A DNA stretch of 64,000 bases from Hymenobacter sp. H14-R3 (lineage in GTDB: Bacteria; Bacteroidota; Bacteroidia; Cytophagales; Hymenobacteraceae), in NCBI RefSeq assembly GCF_030063445.1, contig NZ_JASITD010000009.1:62001-126000 (forward strand), in the 5' to 3' direction. The translations under genes were made by a program, and so were the position numbers. The notes under the pieces were generated by a model. It had not been told where the DNA came from. It searched no databases and was given only the letters and a program-made list of their open reading frames with translations. Shown here in pieces: positions 25,471 to 33,600 of the stretch. Numbering within the stretch: position 1 is the stretch's first letter; each line of letters starts with the position of its first letter.

Positions 25471-25798
25471 AGTTGCTCAGGTCGAGGCCAGGAATGTTGG
25501 GCATCAGGCCACTGGTCTGGCGCTGAAGCTCTTGGCGCGCCTGCTCGGCGGCGGCTTCCGAGGCCTTGTTCACGGCCGCAATCACGAGGTCGGGCAGCAT
25601 TTCGCGGTCTTCGGGCGTGAGCAGCGAGGGGTCGATTTCGAGCTTCACCAGGGTGCGGTGGCCGTTGACGGTGGCTTTTACCAGGCCGCCGCCCGCCTCG
25701 CCGGTGGCGGTAATGTGCTGAAGCTGCGCCTGGGCGGACTGCATCTTGTCTTGCAGCTCCTTCACTTTACCCATCATGCCCATCATGTCGAATGCCAT
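25460..25798 (-). CDS. YbaB/EbfC-family nucleoid-associated protein
   Basis: A 112-residue protein with the YbaB layout: MMGMMGKVKELQDKMQSAQA, then GGGLVKATVNGHRTLVKLEI (the beta-sheet) and PDLVIAAVNKASEAA. These proteins form dimers that bind DNA with little sequence preference. The ATG at 25798 gives the family N-terminus; the longer frame to 25942 is rejected. It sits next to the glycosyltransferase rather than the usual dnaX/recR neighbours. Confidence 0.9.
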   Translation of the reverse strand: MAFDMMGMMGKVKELQDKMQSAQAQLQHITATGEAGGGLVKATVNGHRTLVKLEIDPSLLTPEDREMLPDLVIAAVNKASEAAAEQARQELQRQTSGLMPNIPGLDLSNFGS

Positions 25799-25952
25799 AG
25801 TCGTAAAAATAGTAGTTTCCGGCGGGCCGGAAAGTGGTTGAAAAAGGATTGCGCCGGCCCCGGCCCAAGTGGGCGGGCGGCTGCCAGGGGCAACCCAGGC
25901 AGGCAAATTTAGTTCAAACCCAGGCTGGTGGGCTGCCGGCAAATCCTATTTG

Positions 25953-26007
25953 ACAGGACTTACGCAAGGTAGCTTTCCCGCTGAGTTAACTCTCTGAGTA
26001 AGCCCTG
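25953..26007. repeat. Short MITE-like remnant (AGGACTTACGCAA ends)
   Basis: CAGGACTTACGCAA at one end and AGTAAGCCCTG at the other are imperfect complements. Similar solo ends appear at 45265 and 58235. This may be a fragment of an old insertion element. Confidence 0.35.
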
Positions 26008-26020
26008 TTTGAGTAACTAT

Positions 26021-26057
26021 AAAGAAGCCCACCCTGCGTAGACAAGGCGGGCTTTTT
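26021..26057. terminator. Terminator downstream of pgi
   Basis: AAGCCCACCCT pairs with AAGGCGGGCTT followed by T residues on the plus strand and an A/T-rich flank on the minus. It lies 30 bases after the stop of the isomerase gene (26088). Confidence 0.6.
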
Positions 26058-26087
26058 GGAAAATGTAATTAGCTGATTAATTGATAA

Positions 26088-27809
26088 TTAACCCAGCTTC
26101 GACAGGGCCGTTTTGAGGGCGGCCAGCACGATGAGAAGGGCCTGCTCGGGGTGGGAGCCGAGGTGAATGTGCAGGGCCCGGCGGTCGTTGTCGCGCAGGG
26201 CTTGCAAGTCGCCCTGGGCCTGGGCGTTCTCAAAGGTGCCGAAGGTATAGGTGCGGCCGGGCAGGGCCAGGTCCTGCGGGTGGTCGGCGGTGAACTGCAC
26301 AAACAGGCCCACGTTGGGGCCGCCCTTGTGGTACTGGCCGGTCGAGTGCAGGAAGCGCGGGCCGTAGCCCGAGGTAGTGGCCAGGCGCAGCTTATCCTGC
26401 ACTTGCTGGCGGAACTCGGCCAGGTCGGCGTCCAGCTTGTCCGACTCGTGCAGGTAGGCTTGCAGGGTCATAAAGTTGCCGGGCTTAGCCTGCTGGAAAA
26501 AATGCAGTAGCACGCTGGCCGCATCGGTGCCGCCCGCGGGGCTGTAGTAGCTGATGCCATCGGCGGCGGCGGTGGGCTGGCCGGCGCTGGGCAGCTGGCC
26601 CTTCTCGGTCACTTCCTTCATCAGCTTGTCGGTGGCCGTTTTGGCGGCCTGCACGTTGGGCTGGTCGAAAGGATTGATAGCCAGAATGATGCCTGATACG
26701 GCCACTGCAATTTCCCAGCGGTAGAACTCGCGGCCCAAATCCAGCGCCTTGCCAAGGTGAATGAGGATGACCGGGTGGCCGGCCGCCTCCAGGGCCTTGA
26801 GCTTGTCGCGGTTGGCCTGGTCGGGGAAGTCGTCGTAGCCCACGTACACAAACACGCGGTCGGTGCCGTACTCGTCGGGACGGCCCAGGGGCTCGCCGGC
26901 CACGGGTAGGATGCCTTTGCCCTCTTTACCAGTGCTTTCGGCCAGCAGCTGCTCCAGCCACAGACCCAGGCTGCTGAGGGTGTCGGGGGTGAGGAAGGTG
27001 AGCTTGTCGCGGCCCTGGGTGGCCAGGTAGCCGATGGCCGTGCCCAGCAGCAGGCCGGGGTTGTTGGCTACCGCGCCCTGCCCGCCGCAGGCCGTCATCA
27101 TCTCCACTGCGCCGTGCAGCAGGGCCTCAATGTCGATGCCGTAGAGGGCGGCCGGCACCAGGCCGAAGTAGGTGAGAGCCGAAAAACGGCCGCCTACCTC
27201 ACTGAAATTCAAGAAGATGTGGCGGAAGCCATCGGCCGTGGCCTGGGTCACGAATTTGGAGCCCGGGTCGGTGATGGCCACGAAGTTCTCGCCCGCCTGG
27301 TCGCCCTTAATGGCCTTTACCTTGTCGTAGAAATAATCGCCGAAGGCCAGCGGCTCGGCCGTAGTGCCCGACTTGCTGGCCACCACAAACAGGGTGTGCG
27401 CCAGGGGCAGCGTGGCCTCGAGGGCGGCTACGGCGCCGGGGTCGGTGGTATCGAGAATGGAGAGCGGCAGGCCCCCCGCGGCCTGGTCAAACGAGCGCTG
27501 AAACACGATGGGGGCCATGGTGCTGCCGCCCATGCCCATCACTACTACGTGCTGAAAACCAGCGGCTTTCACGTCGTGCACAAACTGCTTGATTTCGGCC
27601 ACGGCCTTGGTCATCACCTCGGGCGTGTCGAGCCAGCCCATAAAGCTGCGGATGCTCTGCTGGGCCGCGGCGTCCTGAGTCCACAGGGTGGCGTCTTTCT
27701 GCCAGAAGCGGGTGGTGAAATCGTGGGCGTTGAGGTCGGCAACTTTGGCGTCGATGGCTGGCTGGTACTGACCTAAGTGGTACGTAGCGGCAAATTGGGA
27801 ATCGGGCAT
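26088..27809 (-). CDS. pgi: Glucose-6-phosphate isomerase
   Basis: This 573-residue SIS-fold enzyme has VVVMGMGGSTMAPIVFQRSF in the first sugar-phosphate-binding domain, ASKSGTTAEPLAFGDYF (the SGT loop) and GGRFSALTYFGLVPAALYGI. It most resembles the isomerase half of the transaldolase/isomerase fusion proteins rather than the standard 549-residue Pgi, but here it stands alone. It interconverts glucose-6-phosphate and fructose-6-phosphate in the cytoplasm. I use the ATG at 27809 (MPDSQFAATYH), because the longer frame to 27884 reads into the inverted repeat at 27855. The symbol is by function. Confidence 0.85.
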   Translation of the reverse strand: MPDSQFAATYHLGQYQPAIDAKVADLNAHDFTTRFWQKDATLWTQDAAAQQSIRSFMGWLDTPEVMTKAVAEIKQFVHDVKAAGFQHVVVMGMGGSTMAPIVFQRSFDQAAGGLPLSILDTTDPGAVAALEATLPLAHTLFVVASKSGTTAEPLAFGDYFYDKVKAIKGDQAGENFVAITDPGSKFVTQATADGFRHIFLNFSEVGGRFSALTYFGLVPAALYGIDIEALLHGAVEMMTACGGQGAVANNPGLLLGTAIGYLATQGRDKLTFLTPDTLSSLGLWLEQLLAESTGKEGKGILPVAGEPLGRPDEYGTDRVFVYVGYDDFPDQANRDKLKALEAAGHPVILIHLGKALDLGREFYRWEIAVAVSGIILAINPFDQPNVQAAKTATDKLMKEVTEKGQLPSAGQPTAAADGISYYSPAGGTDAASVLLHFFQQAKPGNFMTLQAYLHESDKLDADLAEFRQQVQDKLRLATTSGYGPRFLHSTGQYHKGGPNVGLFVQFTADHPQDLALPGRTYTFGTFENAQAQGDLQALRDNDRRALHIHLGSHPEQALLIVLAALKTALSKLG

Positions 27810-27854
27810 GGGGCAGGTGTTGGTGGTCGGTTGAGTGTTGATAATTGAGTAAAG

Positions 27855-27958
27855 AAGAACGTCATGCTGAACGCAGGGCAGCATCGCGCTCGCATCATCG
27901 AACGATTGGGGTTAGCGTTGCGAGCGAGATGCTGCCCTGCGCTCAGCATGACGTTCCT
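27855..27958. repeat. Inverted repeat with GAACGATTGG loop (copy 2)
   Basis: Arms 27855-27893 and 27920-27958 match at 36 of 39 positions (ACGTCATGCTGAACGCAGGG against AACGTCATGCTGAGCGCAGG). The loop GAACGATTGG and the CATGCTGA element are shared with the repeat at 13357. It lies between the start of pgi and the end of the T9SS protein gene. Confidence 0.92.
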
Positions 27959-27987
27959 GCTAGTTCATTACTATTAGTTTAAACGTC

Positions 27988-29994
27988 TTATCTTAAAATA
28001 GTTACGGTACCAGTCTGGCTGAAATCCTGCCCGGCCTCGTCGCGCAGCGTGAGCCGCCACACGTAGGCCGAGCTAATGGGGGCGTGGCCCCGAATGGTAC
28101 CGTCCCAGGTTTGGCCGCGGTCGGTGGCCCGGAATACTTCCTGGCCGTCGCGGTTGATTACTACGAAAATGAAGCCAGTTAGGTAGCGGCCTTTTAGCTC
28201 CAGCACATCGTTGAGACCGTCGCCGTTGGGCGTGAAGGCGTTGGGCACCACCAGCAGCGGCCGGCGCGTGAGGCTGGCCACGTTGGAGTAGCTGACCGCG
28301 CCGGCCGGCAGCCCCGCGCCGCTGGCCTGCACCCGGTAGCGCAGAATCTGGCGGTTGGTGGGCGGGGCGGGGTCGAGGTAGGTGAGGCCGGTGAGCGCGC
28401 CCGAGGTAGCCAGCACCGTACCATCGGCGGCCAGGGTGAGCACGCGGTAGCTAACGCCCGCCGCCGGGCTGCCCGGCCCCCGGAAGGCCGACCAGCTAAG
28501 CTGCGCCGTGAGGCCATCGGGGTCGGCGGCGGCCACCGCCAGCAGGCTGGGGCAGGTGGGCTGGCTGGCGGCCGAGGTGTTGCCACAAACGTCGAGCAGG
28601 CGGGCGGTGTAGCAGGGCGGCGCGGCCAGCAGGGCGGCCAGGGTGGCGGGGTCGCGCAGGGTGTCGGTAGCGGTGGGCACGGCCGCAAAGTCGAGCGCGC
28701 CCGGCCCGCCCTGGCGGCTGTACAGCAGCTGGCCGCCGGCCGGCAGGGCCACGCCATTGGCTTGCGTGGCCGTGAGCGTGAAGCGATTAGCCAGGTCGAA
28801 GCTGGCGTTGAGCAGCGGCGCGGGCGGGGCAAGGGTCGACACGGTAGCCACCGCCACCGTGGCCGATACCGAATGGCTGCCCCCTGCCCCGGCGGCTTGC
28901 AGGCGGTAGGCGTAGCGAGTGCCGCAGGCCACGGCCGCATCGGCGTAGCTGGTGGCCGTGGCGGGCAGGGTGGCCAGCGCGGTGCCATCGCGCAGCACGG
29001 TGTAGCCGGCCACGGGGCCGGCCGTTTGCCAGGTCAGGTTATTGACGTTGTTGAGCGAGGCGGCGCTGAGCGCGATGGTAGGCACCAGCGCCGAAAACGC
29101 CGAATCGGTGCGGCACACGTCGCGCCGGCCCAGGCGGTACTGGCCCGCCGGGGCCCCGGCGAGCGTGAGGGTGCCGCTGCCCGCCAGGGCAGTCTGCACC
29201 CGCCGAAACCCGCCGGGGCTGCTGGCATCGGCGCGCTGCACGTCGTAGAGGTAACCCGCGGGTAAGTTACTGATATCGAGCGCAATGCTGCCCGGTAGCG
29301 CGCCCTGCACCGTGAGGCGGCCGAGCGTGGGCGTTTGGGGCGCGGCCAGGGCGGGCACCGTTTGGGTGGCCTGGCCGCTGCACAAATTGTTGGTGAGGTA
29401 GCGGCCGATAACAGTAATGCTGCTGCCGGCGGCGGCCGGAAGCGTAGTGGTGCTGCCCGCCGCCAGCGGCCCGATGAGCGCGCCACCGCCGCCGACCTGG
29501 GCAAAATATTGGTCGTAGCCGCTGGCGGCCAGGGTCAGGGCCACGGTGTTGTTCAGGCAGCTGGCCAGCGTGAAGCCCGGCGCGGGGGCCGCAACTACCT
29601 GAAAATTACGTATGTAAACCGTGCCCGTACCCCCGCTCACCGAAGTGTTGCTAAGCTCCAGAATGGTAAACGTGCCGGCTACCGTGGGCGTATAGGTGTC
29701 GTTGGGAAGCTTGCCTGGGGCTGGGTCACAGTTGGGCGGCTGGCTGTTGGTGCCGGGCAACGCATTATAATAAAGCAGGTTGGCTGGTACCACCCGGCCG
29801 CAAGCGGGCGTGAACCGCACCGGCCGGCCCACGCAGAGGGCCTGCACTTCCTGGCCCGACTGCACATCGGTGGCCGTGAAGGGGTTAGCGCAGCCCGCGG
29901 GGGGGCTACTGATGGTGCACTGCGCCCGGGCCGGGGCCGCCGGTAGCAGGGCCAGCAACCAGCACAGGAGCAGGGGCAGCGATAAAAATTTCAT
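27988..29994 (-). CDS. Secreted protein with T9SS type B (gliding-motility-associated) C-terminal domain
   Basis: This 668-residue protein has a signal peptide (MKFLSLPLLLCWLLALLPAA, cleavage near PARAQ). The middle consists of repeated beta-rich, fibronectin-like segments rich in Ala, Thr and Gly. The final 90 residues are the gliding-motility-associated C-terminal domain: VVPNAFTPNGDGLNDVLEL, FVVINRDGQEVFRATDRGQ, TWDGTI and the ending FSQTGTVTILR. This is the type B signal that directs export through the type IX system, so the protein should be secreted or surface-bound. Function unknown. The ATG at 29994 is preferred over the upstream frame start at 30072. Confidence 0.85.
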   Translation of the reverse strand: MKFLSLPLLLCWLLALLPAAPARAQCTISSPPAGCANPFTATDVQSGQEVQALCVGRPVRFTPACGRVVPANLLYYNALPGTNSQPPNCDPAPGKLPNDTYTPTVAGTFTILELSNTSVSGGTGTVYIRNFQVVAAPAPGFTLASCLNNTVALTLAASGYDQYFAQVGGGGALIGPLAAGSTTTLPAAAGSSITVIGRYLTNNLCSGQATQTVPALAAPQTPTLGRLTVQGALPGSIALDISNLPAGYLYDVQRADASSPGGFRRVQTALAGSGTLTLAGAPAGQYRLGRRDVCRTDSAFSALVPTIALSAASLNNVNNLTWQTAGPVAGYTVLRDGTALATLPATATSYADAAVACGTRYAYRLQAAGAGGSHSVSATVAVATVSTLAPPAPLLNASFDLANRFTLTATQANGVALPAGGQLLYSRQGGPGALDFAAVPTATDTLRDPATLAALLAAPPCYTARLLDVCGNTSAASQPTCPSLLAVAAADPDGLTAQLSWSAFRGPGSPAAGVSYRVLTLAADGTVLATSGALTGLTYLDPAPPTNRQILRYRVQASGAGLPAGAVSYSNVASLTRRPLLVVPNAFTPNGDGLNDVLELKGRYLTGFIFVVINRDGQEVFRATDRGQTWDGTIRGHAPISSAYVWRLTLRDEAGQDFSQTGTVTILR

Positions 29995-30111
29995 GCAGAG
30001 TTTCCGACTTGCTGTGGTAAACCGGTAAAAGTCAAACGTAAGTAAGCTTAGCAAACGTGGGAAGCAGCTCAACTTGCATTGCCCCGGCTGCCGGCAAGGT
30101 AGGCGGCGGCC

Positions 30112-31602
30112 CTACTGCCAGGCGTACTCCCGCACGAAGCGGGCGGCGCGGTGCAGGTCGGGGGAGAGTACCCGGTCGCGCGGCACGAAGGTAACCACCT
30201 CGCGGAAGGCGGCGGCCACGGCCTCCAGGGCCGGGCTGCGGCCCGTCGCGCCCGTTTCGGCGGCGCGGCGCAGGTCCAACGCCTGCACGGCAGTTAGCAG
30301 CTCGATGCCCAGGATTTGCTCCGCGTTGTCGACCACCCGGCGGGCCTGGGTGGCGGCGTTGGCCGCCATGCTTACATAGTCGGCCGGGCCACCACCGTCC
30401 GCGAAGCTGACGGCACTGGCGGGGGTGCACAGCTGCTGGTTCTGGCTCACGAGGCCGGCGGCGGTACGGTGCGGCATTGCCAGGCCCGCGTGCAGGCCCG
30501 GCTCGGCCACCAGGCCGGCCGGCAGCCCGCGCTGCCCCGAAACAAGCTGGGCGGTACGGCGCTCCGAGATGCTGCCCAGCTCGGCCACGGCCAATGACAA
30601 ATGGCTGAGCACCAACGCCAGGGGCTGCCCGTGAAAGTTGCCCCCCGTCAGAACAAGGTCCTCGTCGGGGAAGATGCTGAGGCTGTCCGTTACCGAGTTG
30701 CACTCGGTTTCGATGGTTTGGGCCACGTAGGCCACCGCGTCGCGGCTGGCCCCGTGCACCTGCGGCTGGCACCGGAAGGAGTAGGGGTCCGGTTCGGTCT
30801 CACGGTCGCTCGGGGCTGGCAGTTCGGAGCCAGCCAGCAGCCCGTGCAGCCGCGCGGCCACCAGCGCTTGCCCGGCGTGCGGCCGCAGGCGCTGCAAGCT
30901 TTCGGCAAATGGCTGCGCGTGCCCCCCAAACGCCGCCGTCGAGAGCGCCCCGATTACGTCGGCCGCGTTGAGCAGGTGCTGAGTGCGCTCCAAGGCCTCG
31001 GTGGCGTAGGCCAGCGCAAACTGGGTGCCGCCGAGCAGCGCCGCGGCTTCGTGGGCCTGCAACGGCAGCGGCTCCCAGCCGAAGAGGCTGTTGACGTCGC
31101 TGGCGGCCAGGCGGTAACCCTGGTAGCTGACTTCGCCCAGGCCCAGCAGCGGCAGGCACAGGTGAGCCAGGGGAGCCGGGCCCCCGTGCTCGTACACCAC
31201 GGGCCACACGTCGCGGTTGAAGTAGTCGAGTAGGCGCTTGGCCGTGGCCACGGCCACGCCGCTGTGGCCATAGCTCAGGCCCTGCACTTTTAGCAGCAGC
31301 ATGCGGCGCACAAGGGCAGTGGGCACCTCGGCCCCGGTGCCGCAGGCGTGCGACATTAGCAGGTTTACTTGCAGCTGAGCTTGCTCATCTTGCTGAATAA
31401 CAGTATTATGTGGGGGGTTAAGGCCCGTGTTGATGTCAGCAAGGAGCTGGTCGGGCGCGGCGGCCAGGCGGTGGTGCAGGTAGTCGTAGCAGGCCTGCAT
31501 ACGGGCCACGGCCTCGGTGGGCAGCGTGAGCGCATCGCGGCTTTGCAAGGCAGCGGCCAGCTCGGGCAGGGTAAGCGCGTGGGCGGGGGAGAGGAGGGGC
31601 AT
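30112..31602 (-). CDS. HAL/PAL-family protein lacking the MIO catalytic motif
   Basis: This 496-residue protein aligns by eye along its whole length with histidine/phenylalanine ammonia-lyases: LQVNLLMSHACGTGAEVPTA, LLLKVQGLSYGHSGV, PAPLAHLCLPLLGLGE, EPDPYSFRCQPQVHGASRDA, GGNFHGQPLAL. However, the Ala-Ser-Gly that forms the MIO cofactor, normally in GASGDLAPLAH, is absent. The segment reads VVYEHGGPAPLAH, apparently with a few residues deleted. The catalytic tyrosine loop (YGVNTGFG) reads ADINTGLN. It probably cannot deaminate amino acids by the family mechanism and may be a pseudoenzyme. The ATG at 31602 follows a -7 box by six bases. The gene is at the 5' side of the T9SS protein gene on the same strand. 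Confidence 0.8.
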   Translation of the reverse strand: MPLLSPAHALTLPELAAALQSRDALTLPTEAVARMQACYDYLHHRLAAAPDQLLADINTGLNPPHNTVIQQDEQAQLQVNLLMSHACGTGAEVPTALVRRMLLLKVQGLSYGHSGVAVATAKRLLDYFNRDVWPVVYEHGGPAPLAHLCLPLLGLGEVSYQGYRLAASDVNSLFGWEPLPLQAHEAAALLGGTQFALAYATEALERTQHLLNAADVIGALSTAAFGGHAQPFAESLQRLRPHAGQALVAARLHGLLAGSELPAPSDRETEPDPYSFRCQPQVHGASRDAVAYVAQTIETECNSVTDSLSIFPDEDLVLTGGNFHGQPLALVLSHLSLAVAELGSISERRTAQLVSGQRGLPAGLVAEPGLHAGLAMPHRTAAGLVSQNQQLCTPASAVSFADGGGPADYVSMAANAATQARRVVDNAEQILGIELLTAVQALDLRRAAETGATGRSPALEAVAAAFREVVTFVPRDRVLSPDLHRAARFVREYAWQ

Positions 31603-31608
31603 AGGCCG

Positions 31609-31616
31609 CAAAAGTA
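31609..31616 (-). promoter_or_regulatory. -7 box immediately upstream of the HAL-like gene
   Basis: TACTTTTG on the minus strand ends six bases before the ATG at 31602, consistent with a leaderless or nearly leaderless transcript. Confidence 0.45.
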
Positions 31617-31738
31617 GCCCGCCGGGCTACGGTGTTGGCTACCCGGCCGGTTGGGGGCTTTGGGCTGCACAGGGCGTGCCAGCTGCAAAAGCTGCGCTAC
31701 TGCCTTAAAACAGCACACTGACCGTACTCATCGTGCTG

Positions 31739-32992
31739 TTAGCGCTTTAGCTCGGCCAGCAGCCACGCGTGGGCTCCTGGGCCCGCCACTTGCGCTACCG
31801 TGGCGAGAAAGCCCGTGGTCGTGCTCGTCTGCTGCGCGGCTGTTTGGGCCAAGATGGTCATAAACTGCTCAGTACCAACGTGCTGGTGCAAAGCGGCCAG
31901 AATACCGGTGCCCTTGTTGTAGATAACCCGCCGGTACATAGCAAACGGGTGCTGGTAGCGGTCGAACCCCCAGAGTGGGGGCGTGCCGGCCGCCGAGGCC
32001 GCCAGGCGGGCCAGCTCAGCCCGGTACCCGGCTTCGTCGCCGCTGGCTTGCAGGTACAAGAGGCTGGAATAGGTGGCAAAGGCTTCGCTGAGCCAGCCGT
32101 TCTCATCGTGAAACGAGCCGTAGGCCCACCACTTATGGCTTATCTCGTGGGCCAGAATCAGCAAGTCTTCCTGGCTGGTGACGTCGAAAGTGGAGTAGGT
32201 AATAACGGTGGCATCGTCGAGCAGGCCGTAGGCCCCGCTGTTGGTGCCGGGCAGGAGAATGGTGAACCGCCCCACGGGCGCTTGCCGGCCGATGGTGCGG
32301 TTATAAAACGCCACAATGGCCTCGGCCCGGTGCAGCAGTACCGTATCGGGCCGGGCCAGGGGCGCGCCCGCCTTCACCAGCGCGATGGGCGGGGCCGTGG
32401 CCGACGTGGCTTGGTAAAAGTGCTGCGCCACGAAAGCAGTGGGCTCAATGTGGCTGGTGGTGCCGTGAAACACCCACTCGCCGGGCCGCTGCCGCACGGC
32501 CGCAGTGGTGCTGCGCACCTGGTAGGCGGCGGGGGCCTGCACCACCAGCTCGTACGCCACCAGCTCATATTCGGCGTAGGGCCGGAAGGGCAGCCAATTG
32601 CCGTGGCCACTAAAAACGGCTACTTGGTCCGTGAATTCCCCCTTGGCCATCGTGCCCGAGTAAACGAGCTCAATTTGCCGCCGCCGCCGGTGCGGGCCGT
32701 AGCGCACCTGTACCTGGTGCACCGTATCGCCCACGTACGTAACGGTGCTGACCCGCTGCTGCAACGCCCCGGTACTGTGCACGCGCTGCAAGTTGAGCGC
32801 GTGGTTCAGGTTTAGCCGTACCACGGAGGTTGTATCTGAGGCGGGCAGCGTGAATTGGTAGTGGCAGGTGAAGGAATGAGTACCCGGCTCTACCCGCAAG
32901 CGGATGTGCACAATGGGCGTGGCCAGGCTAGCGAAGGTGCCGCCCCAGAGGAAGAGCACGAGCAGCCAGCTGTATTTTGGAAGAGAGAGCAT
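31739..32992 (-). CDS. M1-like zinc metallopeptidase (gluzincin), secreted
   Basis: This 417-residue protein starts with a signal peptide (LPKYSWLLVLFLWGGTFASL). The zinc site is LAHEISHKWWAYGSF (HExxH) with the third ligand in NGWLSEAFATYSSL, as in M1 aminopeptidases. The usual exopeptidase motif G-x-M-E-N is not present; the corresponding segment reads NSGAYGLLDDATVITYS, so aminopeptidase specificity is doubtful. It lacks the long C-terminal helical domain of full-length M1 enzymes. Probably periplasmic or on the surface. Start at the ATG at 32992; the frame to 33148 adds a non-conserved extension. Confidence 0.8.
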   Translation of the reverse strand: MLSLPKYSWLLVLFLWGGTFASLATPIVHIRLRVEPGTHSFTCHYQFTLPASDTTSVVRLNLNHALNLQRVHSTGALQQRVSTVTYVGDTVHQVQVRYGPHRRRRQIELVYSGTMAKGEFTDQVAVFSGHGNWLPFRPYAEYELVAYELVVQAPAAYQVRSTTAAVRQRPGEWVFHGTTSHIEPTAFVAQHFYQATSATAPPIALVKAGAPLARPDTVLLHRAEAIVAFYNRTIGRQAPVGRFTILLPGTNSGAYGLLDDATVITYSTFDVTSQEDLLILAHEISHKWWAYGSFHDENGWLSEAFATYSSLLYLQASGDEAGYRAELARLAASAAGTPPLWGFDRYQHPFAMYRRVIYNKGTGILAALHQHVGTEQFMTILAQTAAQQTSTTTGFLATVAQVAGPGAHAWLLAELKR

Positions 32993-33553
32993 CGGCCACA
33001 AAGTAAGCGCAGTCGTGCACGATGCCTGCGCGACTACCCAAGCGGCGCCCGCGCCAACCAGCCCGGAGCTATGCGTGAAAATAATGGGCGTAATGGCCCA
33101 CCCCGAAACCTGGACCCGCCCGCCCGCCCGCCGGCAGGTAGCCCGCAAGCGGAACCCGCCAAACGGGTATCAAAGCCTGTCCTTTTTCTGCCGCTTCGGT
33201 ACCCTGCCCTCCACCCTGGATACTACCGCCGCTACCGGCCCCGCCGACCTGCCCGCCGCCCACGAGCGCGCCCGCATTATGGCAGCAGCCCGTGGCCTGT
33301 GTGCGGGGTAGCGATGCCAGCTGGCTCAGGTTCTTCTACTTGTTGCGCCAGCTCCATTCGTTTTCGCGCAGCACCAAGGGCCGCGCTGGTGGTAGTAAAA
33401 GCTACCCGTTGCCAGCGCAGCTACCCGCTAACGGCTTAGCTATCAATGGCGTGCGTGTAGCGGTGGGCGGGCGCGGGCGGCCCCTTGGTGAGCCTCTAGG
33501 AGCGAGGGCGCGCACCGGGCCCGGCACCTATAGCAACCACCAGCAGGCCTACC
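32993..33553. other. Non-coding stretch between the M1-like gene and hisS terminator
   Basis: About 560 bases of high-GC sequence. A few short frames exist on both strands but none has a motif, a signal peptide or a plausible ribosome-binding site. A proline-rich run around 33110-33280 looks like the decayed remains of a gene, but I cannot name it. Confidence 0.5.
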
Positions 33554-33592
33554 AAAAAAAGCACCGACCCCTGACTGGTCAGTGCATTTTTG
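33554..33592 (-). terminator. Terminator of hisS
   Basis: On the minus strand GCACTGACC pairs with GGTCGGTGC, followed by a run of T. It starts about 15 bases after the hisS stop at 33601. Confidence 0.8.
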
Positions 33593-33600
33593 GGAGAGGC

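Noticed and set aside
31769..32815. 348-residue plus-strand frame
   Set aside because: Antisense to the M1-like peptidase, which carries a complete zinc site.
33110..33300. Proline-rich frame upstream of hisS end as a gene
   Set aside because: Low complexity and no start or motif; likely composition effect.
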